Assembly (NCBI GenBank): GCA_934757945.1
Contig: CAKVLT010000001.1
Location: 5,125 to 69,124, forward strand
Reading direction: 5' to 3'
Origin: an uncultured Bulleidia sp.
Lineage (GTDB): Bacteria; Bacillota_I; Bacilli_A; Erysipelotrichales; Erysipelotrichaceae
Length of the DNA stretch: 64,000 bases
The notes below the pieces were generated by a model. That model had not been told where the DNA came from. It was given only the letters and a program-made list of their open reading frames with translations, and searched no databases. Positions 17,082 through 25,880 of this stretch are shown piece by piece. The first letter of the stretch is position 1. Every line of letters starts with the position of its first letter. Made by a program: the position numbers and the translations under genes.

Positions 17082-17672
17082 TTAATCCTTTGGTGCAATC
17101 TTCTGTAAGACACCGTTAGACTTTAATCTAGGATAAATTGCCACATATAACGCTGAAGCAATTACAATAGCCAGTACAGCATTCACACCTGTTGTAACAA
17201 ATTTAGCCACTGCTAAATACGTAGCTGCTTTTTCAGCATTTCCCAAAGCAATCAAATAATATAAATAAGAGATAACTGGCTCACCAATCATGTTAAATAC
17301 CATACCACCTGTGCAGGACAGTACAACACTTCTGTATAAGTCTTTACCTGTCTTCTTTGTGATGTGGAATACTTTATGTGCAAGCAAACCGGTCACAAGT
17401 CCAATACCCATTTTCAGAATCAATGTTTTTGGTGCTACTGTAATATATACAGGATCTAACAGATCACCGATGCCCATACCTACAGCACCTGCAATACCAC
17501 CAGGCACCCCACCCAGCAATAATGCGGCCAATACACAGAATGTGTTTCCCAGATGGAATGAAGTAAAGCCAACTGGTGTTGGAATCTTAATCTGTAAGAA
17601 AGTGAAAGATACATAACATAAAGCTATCATCAATGCTGTTACAGCAAGCTTCAAAGTTTTTTCGTTTTTCAT
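17082..17672 (-). CDS. ECF transporter S component, substrate unknown
   Basis: A 196-residue membrane protein with about six hydrophobic segments (residues 8-28, 40-60, 62-80, 82-100, 110-145 and 160-180), the size and profile of an ECF transporter substrate-binding subunit. The loop LGNTFCVLAALLLGGVPGG is typical of these proteins. It would share the ATPase/EcfT module encoded elsewhere. No vitamin-linked riboswitch is visible in the 96 bases upstream, so the substrate is not known. A GGAGATTAGACAT site precedes ATG 17672. Neighbouring TetR and mupG-like genes may or may not be related. Confidence 0.85.
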   Translation of the reverse strand: MKNEKTLKLAVTALMIALCYVSFTFLQIKIPTPVGFTSFHLGNTFCVLAALLLGGVPGGIAGAVGMGIGDLLDPVYITVAPKTLILKMGIGLVTGLLAHKVFHITKKTGKDLYRSVVLSCTGGMVFNMIGEPVISYLYYLIALGNAEKAATYLAVAKFVTTGVNAVLAIVIASALYVAIYPRLKSNGVLQKIAPKD

Positions 17673-17768
17673 ATGTCTAATCTCCTATGCACACTAAGAT
17701 ACTCACTGCACAGAAGAATAAAAAGGACCAGTTCACATTATTTTTATATGTCCAGTATTCACTTTTTA

Positions 17769-18311
17769 TTATTTTTGTCCTTGAATCACCATCTCTACCT
17801 TAGGCACGACCATATTCCTGAGGCTTCTGTAAGTACTGGCAGTAGCCCAGATATATACACAACCTGTGAATAACGTCTGTAAGGTAGAAGCCATTTCTTT
17901 TTGACCAGTTTCTTTACACAGTTCTTCCAGATAGTAATAAAAAGGATGTCTTGCCGTACCAGTCCTTGTATTGATCATCTTCTGTATAACATTGAGATAC
18001 AGTGCTCTTTTTACCACCTCAACCCCCATCTCTTCATAATAAGAAGCTAAAGAAGAAAACAGGAATACTACTTTTTCCTGATATGTAGAATACACATCTA
18101 CTTCCTGACGTAATTCTTCTATATTCATTTTAGAAGAATCAAACTGTTCCAGGATAATATCATCTTTACTGTCAAAGTAATAGTAAAAGGTATTTTTGGA
18201 AATATTCGCAGCCTTAGCTATATCAATGACCGTCACCGCATCAAATCCTTTTTCTTTAAATAAAGCCAGTGCTTTATACCGAATTTCCTTTTTCTTTTCT
18301 GTCCCCTTCAT
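17769..18311 (-). CDS. TetR family transcriptional regulator
   Basis: A 180-residue TetR-type regulator. The N-terminal helix-turn-helix is clear in residues 5-50: ALALFKEKGFDAVTVIDIAK, then AANISKNTFYYYFDSKDDII. The C-terminal ligand domain is unassigned. It is divergent from the mupG-like gene, and a perfect 30-bp palindrome (18346-18375) lies between them, a likely operator for both genes. AGGAGGTG precedes the ATG. The inducer is unknown; a cell wall muropeptide derivative is a guess from the neighbour only. Confidence 0.93.
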   Translation of the reverse strand: MKGTEKKKEIRYKALALFKEKGFDAVTVIDIAKAANISKNTFYYYFDSKDDIILEQFDSSKMNIEELRQEVDVYSTYQEKVVFLFSSLASYYEEMGVEVVKRALYLNVIQKMINTRTGTARHPFYYYLEELCKETGQKEMASTLQTLFTGCVYIWATASTYRSLRNMVVPKVEMVIQGQK

Positions 18312-18325
18312 ATATTCGCACCTCC

Positions 18326-18339
18326 TGTAAGCGGTTTCT
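18326..18339. promoter_or_regulatory. cre site between tetR and mupG-like gene
   Basis: TGTAAGCGGTTTCT matches the CcpA consensus TGWAANCGNTNWCA at 13 of 14 positions. Its place in a divergent promoter region next to a sugar-hydrolase gene suggests catabolite repression. Confidence 0.6.
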
Positions 18340-18345
18340 GTTTAC

Positions 18346-18375
18346 ATAATTATATTACCGCGGTAATATAATTAT
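18346..18375. promoter_or_regulatory. 30-bp perfect palindrome, likely TetR operator
   Basis: The two 15-base arms (ATAATTATATTACCG and its complement) meet at CCGCGG without a spacer. The centre is 49 bases from the tetR start and 38 bases from the mupG-like start. Size and place suit a TetR-family operator overlapping the promoters. Binding is inferred. Confidence 0.75.
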
Positions 18376-18397
18376 ACAACAAGGAGTGAAAAAAAAT

Positions 18398-19573
18398 ATG
18401 AGTGAAATTGGTGTTTCCGTATATCCTGACCTCAGTCCTATTGAAGACATTGAAGCCTATTTAAAACTGGCTTCCAAATATGGGGTCACACGTGTATTCT
18501 CAAGTATGTTCTCTGTGGAAGGTACAAATGAAGAAATTCTGGACTATTTCCGTAACTTCATCCGTATCGCCCATGAAAATCACATGGAAGTATCTTTGGA
18601 CGTCAATCCTCAGTTCTTAACAAAACTGGGTGTTACCCCTGAAGATATTTCTTTATTCCATGAGATTGGTTGTGATATCCTGAGACTGGATATGTGCTAT
18701 GGTCCTGAAAAAGACTATATCTTATGTAACAACCCTTATGGTATTAAGATTCAGTTAAATGCGTCCATGGGTGTGGCTAAAGAACTGGAATACTTAAAGG
18801 AAAAAGGTATTACCCGTGACCAGTTACTGTTAGGACACAACTTCTATCCTCAAAGATATACAGGATTAAAGTGGAAGTCTTTCTTGAAAACAAATGAAGG
18901 CTTATTCCCTTATGGCTATCCTGTAGATGCCTTTGTAGCGTCTACTGCAGAAGGTACACATGGTGTATGGGATGCTGTATGTGGTTTACCAACAGTAGAA
19001 AGAATGAGAGATCTTCCTGTTGATCTGCAGGTAAGAGAATTACTGGCAGTAGGCATTGAAAATATTCTTATCGGTAATGCTTATGCAAGTGAAGAAGAAT
19101 TCAAAGCTATTCAGTATGTCATGAGTGCCAAACCAAGAGATATCAAAGATTCTCCAGTCTATGAAATGTTAAAGGGATTCTCTTTAATGGGTGAGCAGAA
19201 ACCAGAAAAGATTCTGAAAGTAGTCTGTGATAAGGACATTACAGACGAAGAAAGATTCTTCTTATTTGATGTGTTCCCTCAGACAGACTGGGGTGACAGC
19301 TCTGAATGGATCTGGAGAAGCCGTATCGGAAGATTCTTAAATAAGAACCATCCTGTACCTCACAGAATCGTTTATCAGCCAACATTTGCACCTGGTGACA
19401 TCGTCATCGTTAACGATAACTATAAGCACTATGCAGGTGAAATTCAGATTGTAAGAGAACCAATCATCAATGATGGCACAAGAAACCGTATTGGTCATCT
19501 TGCCCCACATGAAGAAGAAATGTTTGAACTGATTAAAGACGGAGACAACGTTCGTTTCCTGGAAGAGAAATAA
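18398..19573 (+). CDS. mupG: DUF871/MupG family 6-phospho-N-acetylmuramidase
   Basis: A 391-residue protein of the DUF871 family, whose studied member MupG of Staphylococcus aureus splits MurNAc-6-phosphate from GlcNAc during cell wall recycling. The N-terminal TIM barrel begins EIGVSVYPDLSPIEDIEAYL and includes SLDVNPQFL, LRLDMCYGP, LNASMGVAKEL and LLGHNFYPQRYTGL; the C-terminal part from about residue 275 is a small beta domain. I chose the ATG at 18398, 11 bases after AAGGAG; the GTG at 18386 overlaps that ribosome site. No PTS gene is adjacent, unlike many relatives. The specific reaction is inferred from the family. Confidence 0.85.
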   Translation: MSEIGVSVYPDLSPIEDIEAYLKLASKYGVTRVFSSMFSVEGTNEEILDYFRNFIRIAHENHMEVSLDVNPQFLTKLGVTPEDISLFHEIGCDILRLDMCYGPEKDYILCNNPYGIKIQLNASMGVAKELEYLKEKGITRDQLLLGHNFYPQRYTGLKWKSFLKTNEGLFPYGYPVDAFVASTAEGTHGVWDAVCGLPTVERMRDLPVDLQVRELLAVGIENILIGNAYASEEEFKAIQYVMSAKPRDIKDSPVYEMLKGFSLMGEQKPEKILKVVCDKDITDEERFFLFDVFPQTDWGDSSEWIWRSRIGRFLNKNHPVPHRIVYQPTFAPGDIVIVNDNYKHYAGEIQIVREPIINDGTRNRIGHLAPHEEEMFELIKDGDNVRFLEEK

Positions 19574-19578
19574 TCTGA

Positions 19579-19605
19579 AAAGAAGAGAGCAATCTCTTCT
19601 TTTTT
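19579..19605 (+). terminator. Terminator after mupG-like gene
   Basis: AGAAGAGA and TCTCTTCT pair around a GCAA loop (19581-19600) and are followed by six or more T. Confidence 0.85.
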
Positions 19606-19637
19606 AGTGGTAGACTAGACGCAAGAGGTAAAACGAT

Positions 19638-20639
19638 ATGATGATAGAAAACTACCATTCTGTACTGGATGTACGTACTACACAACAGGCAATCAAATAT
19701 ATTCGCGACACATTTCAAAGAGAATTCGGCAAAGAAATGTGTCTGGAAAGAATCAGTGCCCCATTATTTGTTACTAAAAAATCAGGATTAAACGATAACC
19801 TGAATGGATTTGAACGACCTGTTTCCTTTGATGCCCAGGATCTTCCTGGAGATACTCTGGAAGTCGTACATTCTTTAGCCAAATGGAAAAGATATGCACT
19901 AAAGAAATATGATTTCAAAACAGGTGAAGGACTGTATACAAACATGAATGCCATACGCAGAGATGAAAAGCTGGATAACCTGCATTCCATGTATGTCGAT
20001 CAGTGGGACTGGGAAAGAGTCATCACCAAAGAGGAAAGAACAGATGAAGTACTGGAAAATACTGTTCGTACCATTTTCAAAATTATCAAACATATGGAAC
20101 ATGAAGTATGGTACAAATACCCTGAAGCTGTATGTCACCTGGCAGACGATGTATTCTTTATCACTTCTCAACAACTGGAAGATATGTATCCGGACCTGAG
20201 TGTAAAAGAAAGAGAAAACAGAATCACAAAAGAAAAAGGCTGTGTATTCATCAAACAGATTGGCTGGCCTTTAAAGCGCAGTAAGAAACCGCATGACGGA
20301 AGAGCTCCGGACTATGATGACTGGAATCTTAACGGAGATTTATTATTCTATCTGCCTGTACTGGATATTGCCCTGGAAATATCTTCCATGGGTATCCGTG
20401 TAGATGAAAAATCCATTGTGGATCAATGTAAAGCTTCTCATTGTGAAGGAAGACTCACGTTGCCTTATCACTCCTCCATTCTCAATTCAGAACTACCTTA
20501 TACTATAGGCGGTGGTATTGGTCAGTCCAGACTATGTATGTTATTGCTGAATAAGGCACACATCGGAGAAGTACAGGCTTCCATCTGGCCTGAAAAGCTC
20601 ATGGAAGAGTGTGAAAAACAGGGAATTCATTTACTATAG
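19638..20639 (+). CDS. asnA: Aspartate-ammonia ligase
   Basis: A 333-residue ammonia-dependent asparagine synthetase related to class II aminoacyl-tRNA synthetases. It makes asparagine from aspartate, ammonia and ATP. Motifs seen are [20 protein letters not shown] near the N-terminus, [32 protein letters not shown] and, at the C-terminus, [17 protein letters not shown]. Length is normal (about 330). AGAGGT precedes the start. No T-box leader is seen in the 60 bases upstream. The secreted hydrolase gene starts 26 bases after its stop. Confidence 0.97.
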   Translation: MMIENYHSVLDVRTTQQAIKYIRDTFQREFGKEMCLERISAPLFVTKKSGLNDNLNGFERPVSFDAQDLPGDTLEVVHSLAKWKRYALKKYDFKTGEGLYTNMNAIRRDEKLDNLHSMYVDQWDWERVITKEERTDEVLENTVRTIFKIIKHMEHEVWYKYPEAVCHLADDVFFITSQQLEDMYPDLSVKERENRITKEKGCVFIKQIGWPLKRSKKPHDGRAPDYDDWNLNGDLLFYLPVLDIALEISSMGIRVDEKSIVDQCKASHCEGRLTLPYHSSILNSELPYTIGGGIGQSRLCMLLLNKAHIGEVQASIWPEKLMEECEKQGIHLL

Positions 20640-20664
20640 TCACAATTTACAGTACACTGAAATT

Positions 20665-21717
20665 ATGAGGAAATTATTACAGTTACTATGCTTAAGTTTG
20701 TGCCTTTTATGGTGTACACCTGTTCATGCAGAAGATATTACAAGCATGCAGGAAGACAAATTATATATTTTTGATATCGATATGAATGATCAGGATCCAT
20801 TATCTACTTTAAAAACAGCAGTGCTGAAAAGCAGATGTGCGTATGACGCCTCCATCAACTACGATGATATCAATATGGATCTGGCAACGATCTCCACAGA
20901 TGCCTTTGACAGAACAAAAGCAGGATTACAGAAGATCAATCTTTCAGCAAACATTATCAGAAATGACAGCACTTCTTACAACTTCACGCAGTTGATTGCA
21001 GTAAGAATGCTGCAACCTGATGGTCCACAGATCATCCTCAAACAAAACACTGTCAATATTGATTTAAACTCCAGTTTCAACTATGGAGATAACATAGGGT
21101 ACGTTGCCTGTTCAGATGGCAAATTACCTGCCATTAAAGAATGGGACAATGTGGATACTGCCAATGAAGGAACATATTCCTGTTCTTTAGAACTACTGGA
21201 TTCCTCTGGAAAAGAAACAGAAATCACCTATACAGTCATTGTACAGAAACCTGTAGAAGTGATTCGTGCAGAGGAAGAAGAAGCCGCAAGAAAAGAAGAA
21301 GAGGAAAGACAGGCACAGCTTGCTTTACAGGCTGGTATTCCAAATTATGGTAAAACATTTACACTGGATGCCTCAGCAACAGATATTATCTCTTATGCAC
21401 GTCAGTTCCTTGGCTGTAACTATGTATGGGGCGGTACTTCTCCTATTACAGGATTTGACTGTTCCGGATTTACACAGTATGTCTATGCAGCATTTGGTAT
21501 TTCTTTACCTCACAGTTCCGATGGACAATCCGCTTATGGAAGAATTGTCTCTCCTGATGAAGCATTGCCGGGAGATCTTGTCACCTATAACGGGCATGCA
21601 GCAATCTATATTGGTGGCGGCATGATTATCAATGCCATGGATTATAACCTTGGCGTCAGAGAATGCAGTATGTACGGTGTCTCCAACGGCAATATGCAGA
21701 TTCACAGATTATGGTAA
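20665..21717 (+). CDS. Secreted NlpC/P60 cell wall hydrolase
   Basis: A 350-residue exported peptidase, probably a peptidoglycan endopeptidase. It starts MRKLLQLLCLSLCLLWCTPVHA, a signal peptide with a likely cut after A22. The middle has a region rich in DLNSS/NDSTS-type beta strands and an Ig-like stretch ending TYSCSLELLDSSGKETE, then a Glu/Lys/Arg-rich helical linker (EEEEAARKEEEERQAQ). The C-terminal NlpC/P60 domain holds the catalytic Cys in FDCSGFTQY and His in NGHAAIYIG; the third polar residue is probably Asn in IINAMDY. No strong ribosome site is seen. It is a paralogue of the gene at 36132. Confidence 0.92.
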   Translation: MRKLLQLLCLSLCLLWCTPVHAEDITSMQEDKLYIFDIDMNDQDPLSTLKTAVLKSRCAYDASINYDDINMDLATISTDAFDRTKAGLQKINLSANIIRNDSTSYNFTQLIAVRMLQPDGPQIILKQNTVNIDLNSSFNYGDNIGYVACSDGKLPAIKEWDNVDTANEGTYSCSLELLDSSGKETEITYTVIVQKPVEVIRAEEEEAARKEEEERQAQLALQAGIPNYGKTFTLDASATDIISYARQFLGCNYVWGGTSPITGFDCSGFTQYVYAAFGISLPHSSDGQSAYGRIVSPDEALPGDLVTYNGHAAIYIGGGMIINAMDYNLGVRECSMYGVSNGNMQIHRLW

Positions 21718-21720
21718 TTT

Positions 21721-21747
21721 AAGGCTCCTGGAGAGCCTTTTTTATTT
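21721..21747 (+). terminator. Terminator after NlpC/P60 gene
   Basis: AAGGCTC and GAGCCTT pair around CTGGA (21721-21739), followed by TTTTTATTT. Confidence 0.8.
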
Positions 21748-21757
21748 GCTGGAAAAT

Positions 21758-21785
21758 ATAAAAAAAGAGGTTTTAACGCCTCTTT
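21758..21785 (-). terminator. Terminator at end of trkH
   Basis: On the minus strand AAAGAGG and CCTCTTT pair around an 8-base loop, then seven T. The stem overlaps the trkH stop codon. Confidence 0.8.
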
Positions 21786-23230
21786 CTCCATGTTCTTCTT
21801 GAGAACAGAATAATGATTGGATATATTTCCAGTCTTCCTGCCAGCATAGCAAAGGAAAAAATCAGTTTACTGAAATTACTGTAGTATGCAAAGCTTTCCA
21901 CAGGTCCCACCTGATCCAGACCAGGTCCGATGTTATTAAAGGTTGCCATAACTGCAGAAAAATTGGTTTCCACTGAGAATCCATCTAAAGATACCAGTAA
22001 AAAGCAGACAATGACAATGCCGACATACGCCGTCAGATACGCACTAACATTACGCATAACCCCTTCATCCACTTTCTTCCCGTTGACTCTTACAACAGAA
22101 ACTTCTTCAGGATGCAGGTTTTCATGTACATTTCTTCTCAATCCTTTTCCAAGCAATAATAAACGAATAACTTTGATACCGCCTCCTGTACTGCCTGCAC
22201 AGGCACCACAGAACATACAGAACAGAATAATTGCTTTACTAAACGGATTCCATAAGTTGAAGTCCGTAGTTGCATAACCCGTCGTGGATAATAATGTTGC
22301 GACCGTAAAAGCACAATGACGTATGGTTTCACTCATGGAAGAATACAAAGGTCTTACATTGAGAACAAGTAATGTTGTGGCACCTAACACAATGGCAATA
22401 AACAGCCTTAATTCCTCATCTTTTCTGACATCCTTGAAATGTCCCAGTAAGAGAAGGAAATAAATGGAAAAGTTAACAGAGAACAACAACATGAAGATAG
22501 TTGTCACCCATTGGATGTATGGAGAATAACTTGCAAAAGAATCTCCTAACAGACCAAATCCACCAGTACCTGCCGTACCAAAGGCAAGACAGCAGCTGCT
22601 GAACCAGTCAAGTCCTCCACAAAGTAAGAAGATAATATCCAGAAAGGTCAGTCCAAAATAGATACCATACAGAATCATTGCTGTATTTTTCATATGCGGA
22701 ACCATCTTACCAACAGATGGACCAGGTGATTCAGCACGAAGAATATGTAATGTAAATCCCTGACTCTTTTTACCTAACGGAACTATGGCCATCAAAAAGA
22801 CAAGGACACCCATACCTCCTACCCAGTGAGAGAAAGACCTCCACCATAACAGGCCCTTATCCAAAGCTTCCACATTTGTCAAAATAGAAGAGCCTGTGGT
22901 TGTAAATCCGGAGACCATTTCAAAGAAACAGTCTGCAAAATTAGGAATTTCTCTGGAAAAGAAGAAAGGTAAACAGCCCAGTAAAGACATCAGTATCCAG
23001 CATAAGCCTGTACTTACAAAGCCTTCTCTTTGATAGAACCCATCTTTTGCGTTTTTCGATAACAGAAACAGAAGTCCCGAAACAAGCAGAATCACAGGTA
23101 ATGTAACACAATACCCATAGACAGCACGAGGTTCGTTATATAAAAGAGAAATACCCAGTGCCGGCAACATCAAGCCTGCTTCTATACACAGAATCCAGGC
23201 ATTGACTTTAGCTATCATTTTCCAGTTCAT
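21773..23230 (-). CDS. trkH: TrkH family potassium channel subunit
   Basis: A 485-residue membrane protein of the TrkH/KtrB potassium uptake family. It has about ten membrane segments in four pore repeats; filter-like loops are visible in VSGFTTTGSSIL, GTAGTGGFGL, TTGYATTDF and NNIGPGLDQVG, and ACAGSTGGGIKVIR precedes the last repeats. It works with the cytoplasmic regulator TrkA, encoded 3 bases upstream. Both belong to a minus-strand unit headed by a kinase and a zinc-ribbon protein. GC and length are normal. Confidence 0.95.
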   Translation of the reverse strand: MNWKMIAKVNAWILCIEAGLMLPALGISLLYNEPRAVYGYCVTLPVILLVSGLLFLLSKNAKDGFYQREGFVSTGLCWILMSLLGCLPFFFSREIPNFADCFFEMVSGFTTTGSSILTNVEALDKGLLWWRSFSHWVGGMGVLVFLMAIVPLGKKSQGFTLHILRAESPGPSVGKMVPHMKNTAMILYGIYFGLTFLDIIFLLCGGLDWFSSCCLAFGTAGTGGFGLLGDSFASYSPYIQWVTTIFMLLFSVNFSIYFLLLLGHFKDVRKDEELRLFIAIVLGATTLLVLNVRPLYSSMSETIRHCAFTVATLLSTTGYATTDFNLWNPFSKAIILFCMFCGACAGSTGGGIKVIRLLLLGKGLRRNVHENLHPEEVSVVRVNGKKVDEGVMRNVSAYLTAYVGIVIVCFLLVSLDGFSVETNFSAVMATFNNIGPGLDQVGPVESFAYYSNFSKLIFSFAMLAGRLEIYPIIILFSRRTWRKRR

Positions 23231-23233
23231 GTG

Positions 23234-24598
23234 TTACCCCTCAAAAATATCGTTGAGATTCAGGATAGGATTTTCTCTTGCGACAACTACTACAACCGTA
23301 TCTCCCACATGGAACTTCTGCTGTCCATCTGCCACAGAGGAAACCCCTTTGCTTGTAATGGACGCAATCAGAATATTCTTCTTGATGGAAATATCTTTTA
23401 AAGACTCTCCGATATGCTTTGTATTCTCATCTACCATAAATTCCAGCACTTCGGCATTACCGTTGGCAATCTGATGCACACTTAATGCCGCAGATCCACT
23501 GGACTGCATCATGGCACGTACATAACGTACAATATGGGACGTACATAAGTTCTTAGGACATACAATAGGCCCCATAGGCAGTGCATCCAACATCCTTGTA
23601 TTACCGCCCCTTCCAAGCTTGGTGATGGTTAAAGGTACTTTGCAAAGTGCTGCATACATGGAGATAATCACATTCAGTTCATCAATACCTGTACAGGACA
23701 CCACAGCATCATAGTCTGAAAGATCTTCTGCATCAAGTACCGCCTGGCTGGAAGCATCTCCTTTGACAATCGTAGCTTCAGGCAATAATTCCGCCAGTTC
23801 ATTACATGTATTTTCATCAATCTCAATAATATTGACAGTCATGTGTGACTTCAGCAGTTCCTGAGCCAGATAATAGGCAAGCCTGCTGCCTCCTGCAAGA
23901 AGTACATGCTTGATTGGTTTTTTAATAATGCCTACAGAATACAATAAAGAGTGTAAGGATTCAGACTGTGCAGCAACGGAGATCTTATCATTCACACGCA
24001 GTACAAAAGATCCATCAGGCATAATTGCCTTTCCATCTCTTTCTACAGCACATACTAAAACTTTAGTATGTACGATTTTCTGAAGGTCCTGAAGTTTGAC
24101 ACCAACAAGTTTGGAATACTCTTCAATCTTGATTTCAATCATTTCCATTCTTGCCTTGGCAAAGAACTCTCTGGATAATGTTCCAGGAAGTTTTAGAAGC
24201 TGTGAGATTTCCACTGCAGCCTGTTTCTCCGGATTGATTACCAGAGACAAACCAAACTCTTCACTCATTTTATATGCCTGTGCCACATATTCAGGATTGC
24301 GGATACGTGCAATACAGTTGATTTCAGGATTAATATTCTTTGCTGTAATGCAGGCAAGCATATTCACTTCGTCTCTGCTTGTTACAGCAATTAAAAGATC
24401 ATTATTCTGTATGCCTGCATCCTGCAGTGTTGCCATGGAAGCACCATTACCTGCCACAGAAATAATGTCGTATAACCCCTGAGCATTTTCCAGCACGTCA
24501 CTCTTTGTATCAATCACTGTAATGTCATGCCCTTCTTTTGACAATTGAGCAGTAATGGTAGTACCTACCTTGCCTGCACCAACAATCGTGATTTTCAT
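23234..24598 (-). CDS. trkA: TrkA potassium uptake regulator, two RCK modules
   Basis: A 454-residue cytoplasmic protein that gates TrkH in response to nucleotides. It has two tandem RCK_N/RCK_C modules. The first begins MKITIVGAGKVGTTITAQL with an intact GxGxxG NAD-binding loop; the second, from about residue 230, reads HVLLAGGSRLAYYLA, where the glycine pattern is altered, as is usual in the second module. The C-terminal RCK_C domain ends VADGQQKFHVGDTVVVV. GGAGAGG precedes ATG 24598. It is 3 bases from trkH. Confidence 0.95.
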   Translation of the reverse strand: MKITIVGAGKVGTTITAQLSKEGHDITVIDTKSDVLENAQGLYDIISVAGNGASMATLQDAGIQNNDLLIAVTSRDEVNMLACITAKNINPEINCIARIRNPEYVAQAYKMSEEFGLSLVINPEKQAAVEISQLLKLPGTLSREFFAKARMEMIEIKIEEYSKLVGVKLQDLQKIVHTKVLVCAVERDGKAIMPDGSFVLRVNDKISVAAQSESLHSLLYSVGIIKKPIKHVLLAGGSRLAYYLAQELLKSHMTVNIIEIDENTCNELAELLPEATIVKGDASSQAVLDAEDLSDYDAVVSCTGIDELNVIISMYAALCKVPLTITKLGRGGNTRMLDALPMGPIVCPKNLCTSHIVRYVRAMMQSSGSAALSVHQIANGNAEVLEFMVDENTKHIGESLKDISIKKNILIASITSKGVSSVADGQQKFHVGDTVVVVVARENPILNLNDIFEG

Positions 24599-24644
24599 AT
24601 AAACCTCTCCTTAAAGATATATGCTATTGTAACACTTTAAAATA

Positions 24645-25166
24645 TTATTTCCTGAGTTTATCAAAATAAGGGCCCAGCAGCTTCATAAACGCATTCCAGT
24701 ATGACGGATACGCATCTACTCCCTTGAAAGTATACTCTTCATCATCACTGATCAGAATATCCAGTTCCCATTCATTATTTCCACGCAATTCTCTGCCATC
24801 ATTTGCAGGATAATACACTCTGTTCCAGTCAAAGACAAATAGTTTATCCACAAGCTCTTCTTTAAAAGACTCCCATTCTTCCATACTCATGACGTCAGCA
24901 ACTTTGTCTACACCCCCTCCATAGGAATCGTAGATTTCATAAACGCACTGTTCTCCATCCTGTAAGAAGTGTGCTCTTACACTTCCACTGATAACATCTC
25001 CATATCTGAAACGAATATCACTGATACAGTCTTTCAGTAATTTCCCTTCATCACTTACAGCAGGTCTGCCAAAATCTTTTGTACAGTCCTTACACTGATA
25101 ATAGTTCCCTACTGCTATACTATTTTTACTTCCACAATGTGGGCACATTTTTATTTTAGCCATCAT
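24645..25166 (-). CDS. Unknown protein with N-terminal zinc ribbon
   Basis: I do not recognise the family. The 173-residue protein starts MMAKIKMCPHCGSKNSIAVG and has a four-cysteine zinc ribbon CPHC-x13-CKDC (residues 8-27). The rest is acidic and mixed alpha/beta, with YEIYDSYGGGVDKV, MSMEEWESFKEEL, FDWNRVYYP and DAYPSYWNAFMKLLGPYFDKL. No signal peptide or membrane segment is seen. It overlaps the kinase gene stop at 25163 and has a GGATAAGGAG site. It lies in the same unit as trkA and trkH, 46 bases upstream of trkA, but a link with potassium transport is only positional. Confidence 0.75.
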   Translation of the reverse strand: MMAKIKMCPHCGSKNSIAVGNYYQCKDCTKDFGRPAVSDEGKLLKDCISDIRFRYGDVISGSVRAHFLQDGEQCVYEIYDSYGGGVDKVADVMSMEEWESFKEELVDKLFVFDWNRVYYPANDGRELRGNNEWELDILISDDEEYTFKGVDAYPSYWNAFMKLLGPYFDKLRK

Positions 25167-25765
25167 TTACTCCTTATCCTTTGTTCATCACTGTCATATA
25201 TAACATCTGCATATTTTGCAGGATCTTTCTGCGCAAAATACATTTCCTCCAGAGGAATCCATTTCTCCAGGAACATCTTCAGTCCCTGTTCCCCGTTTCT
25301 TTTCAGTATCCGCTGTTTCTGTTTTTCAGCGGAAATGGTAAAGAAGACAGTATAGTCATAAAACGGCAACAGATCTCTGTGAAAACTGTAAGTTCCTTCC
25401 ACAACAAGATATTCATGTACCACAGGCAATTGTACCTCAGTACCTAAAGACAGGGTAGTACAGTCAAATTTCCTGTAGGAAAAAGGTACTTTCTTTTTCC
25501 ATTCAGTCAGCACCTGTACTACTCTTTCATGATCCACATTTTCTCCCGGTGTTGCATATCTTTCAGCAGTTCTCTGTTCTTTCTGCAAAAAGAAATCATC
25601 CATCTGTATAAGATCTGCCTGCAATGCCTCACACAGTTCTTTTGCAAAAGTAGATTTACCGGAGCCACATCTTCCATCTATGGCAATCACATGCCCATGA
25701 GTTTCTTTTACCTGTTGAATACTATCCTTTACCAGTTCACTGTACATACAAATAGTTTGTACCAT
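25163..25765 (-). CDS. Uridine kinase-like P-loop kinase
   Basis: A 200-residue P-loop NTPase of the uridine kinase/phosphoribulokinase group. The Walker A loop is AIDGRCGSGKSTFAKEL (about residues 28-44), followed by IQMDDFFLQKEQRTAERY with the catalytic Asp-Asp seen in uridine kinases, and the C-terminal lid region ISAEKQKQRILKRNG. The true substrate is unknown; uridine/cytidine kinases are slightly longer (about 205-210) and share these motifs only in part. There is no clear ribosome site before either ATG (25765 or 25747). A terminator-like hairpin (25771-25804) lies right before the start, so expression may be attenuated. Confidence 0.8.
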   Translation of the reverse strand: MVQTICMYSELVKDSIQQVKETHGHVIAIDGRCGSGKSTFAKELCEALQADLIQMDDFFLQKEQRTAERYATPGENVDHERVVQVLTEWKKKVPFSYRKFDCTTLSLGTEVQLPVVHEYLVVEGTYSFHRDLLPFYDYTVFFTISAEKQKQRILKRNGEQGLKMFLEKWIPLEEMYFAQKDPAKYADVIYDSDEQRIRSK

Positions 25766-25770
25766 ACATT

Positions 25771-25804
25771 CGACAAAGAGAAAAGACCCTTTCGGGTCTT
25801 TCTC
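25771..25804 (-). terminator. Hairpin ahead of kinase gene, possible attenuator
   Basis: AAAGACCC and GGGTCTTT pair around GAAA on the minus strand, with weaker flanking pairs GAGA/TCTC, then TCTTTTCTCTTTG. It lies 6 bases upstream of the kinase start. As a minus-strand terminator it would end a short RNA or attenuate the operon; in the plus direction no gene precedes it. Confidence 0.55.
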
Positions 25805-25827
25805 ATCATTATTTAATTAAGGGGATT

Positions 25828-25880
25828 AGAATGACAGAGTCTTAGGGGGTCGACTATGTCAGCACTTCTTTGTGCATTCT
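25828..25880. ncRNA. Three-way-junction structured element
   Basis: This 53-base stretch folds into an outer stem AGAAT/ATTCT enclosing two hairpins: GACAGAGTC with GACTATGTC (one mismatch, loop TTAGGGGGTC) and GCAC/GTGC (loop TTCTTT). The fold is possible on either strand. On the minus strand it would be a leader of the kinase/trk unit, followed by the hairpin at 25771-25804. On the plus strand its AGGGGGT loop (25844-25850) is exactly complementary to ACCCCCT at 25946-25952, which is followed by GTC and eight T. I do not recognise it as a known RNA family. Confidence 0.45.

Noticed and set aside
18386..18397. GTG start for the mupG-like gene
   Set aside because: The GTG overlaps the AAGGAG site that serves the ATG at 18398.
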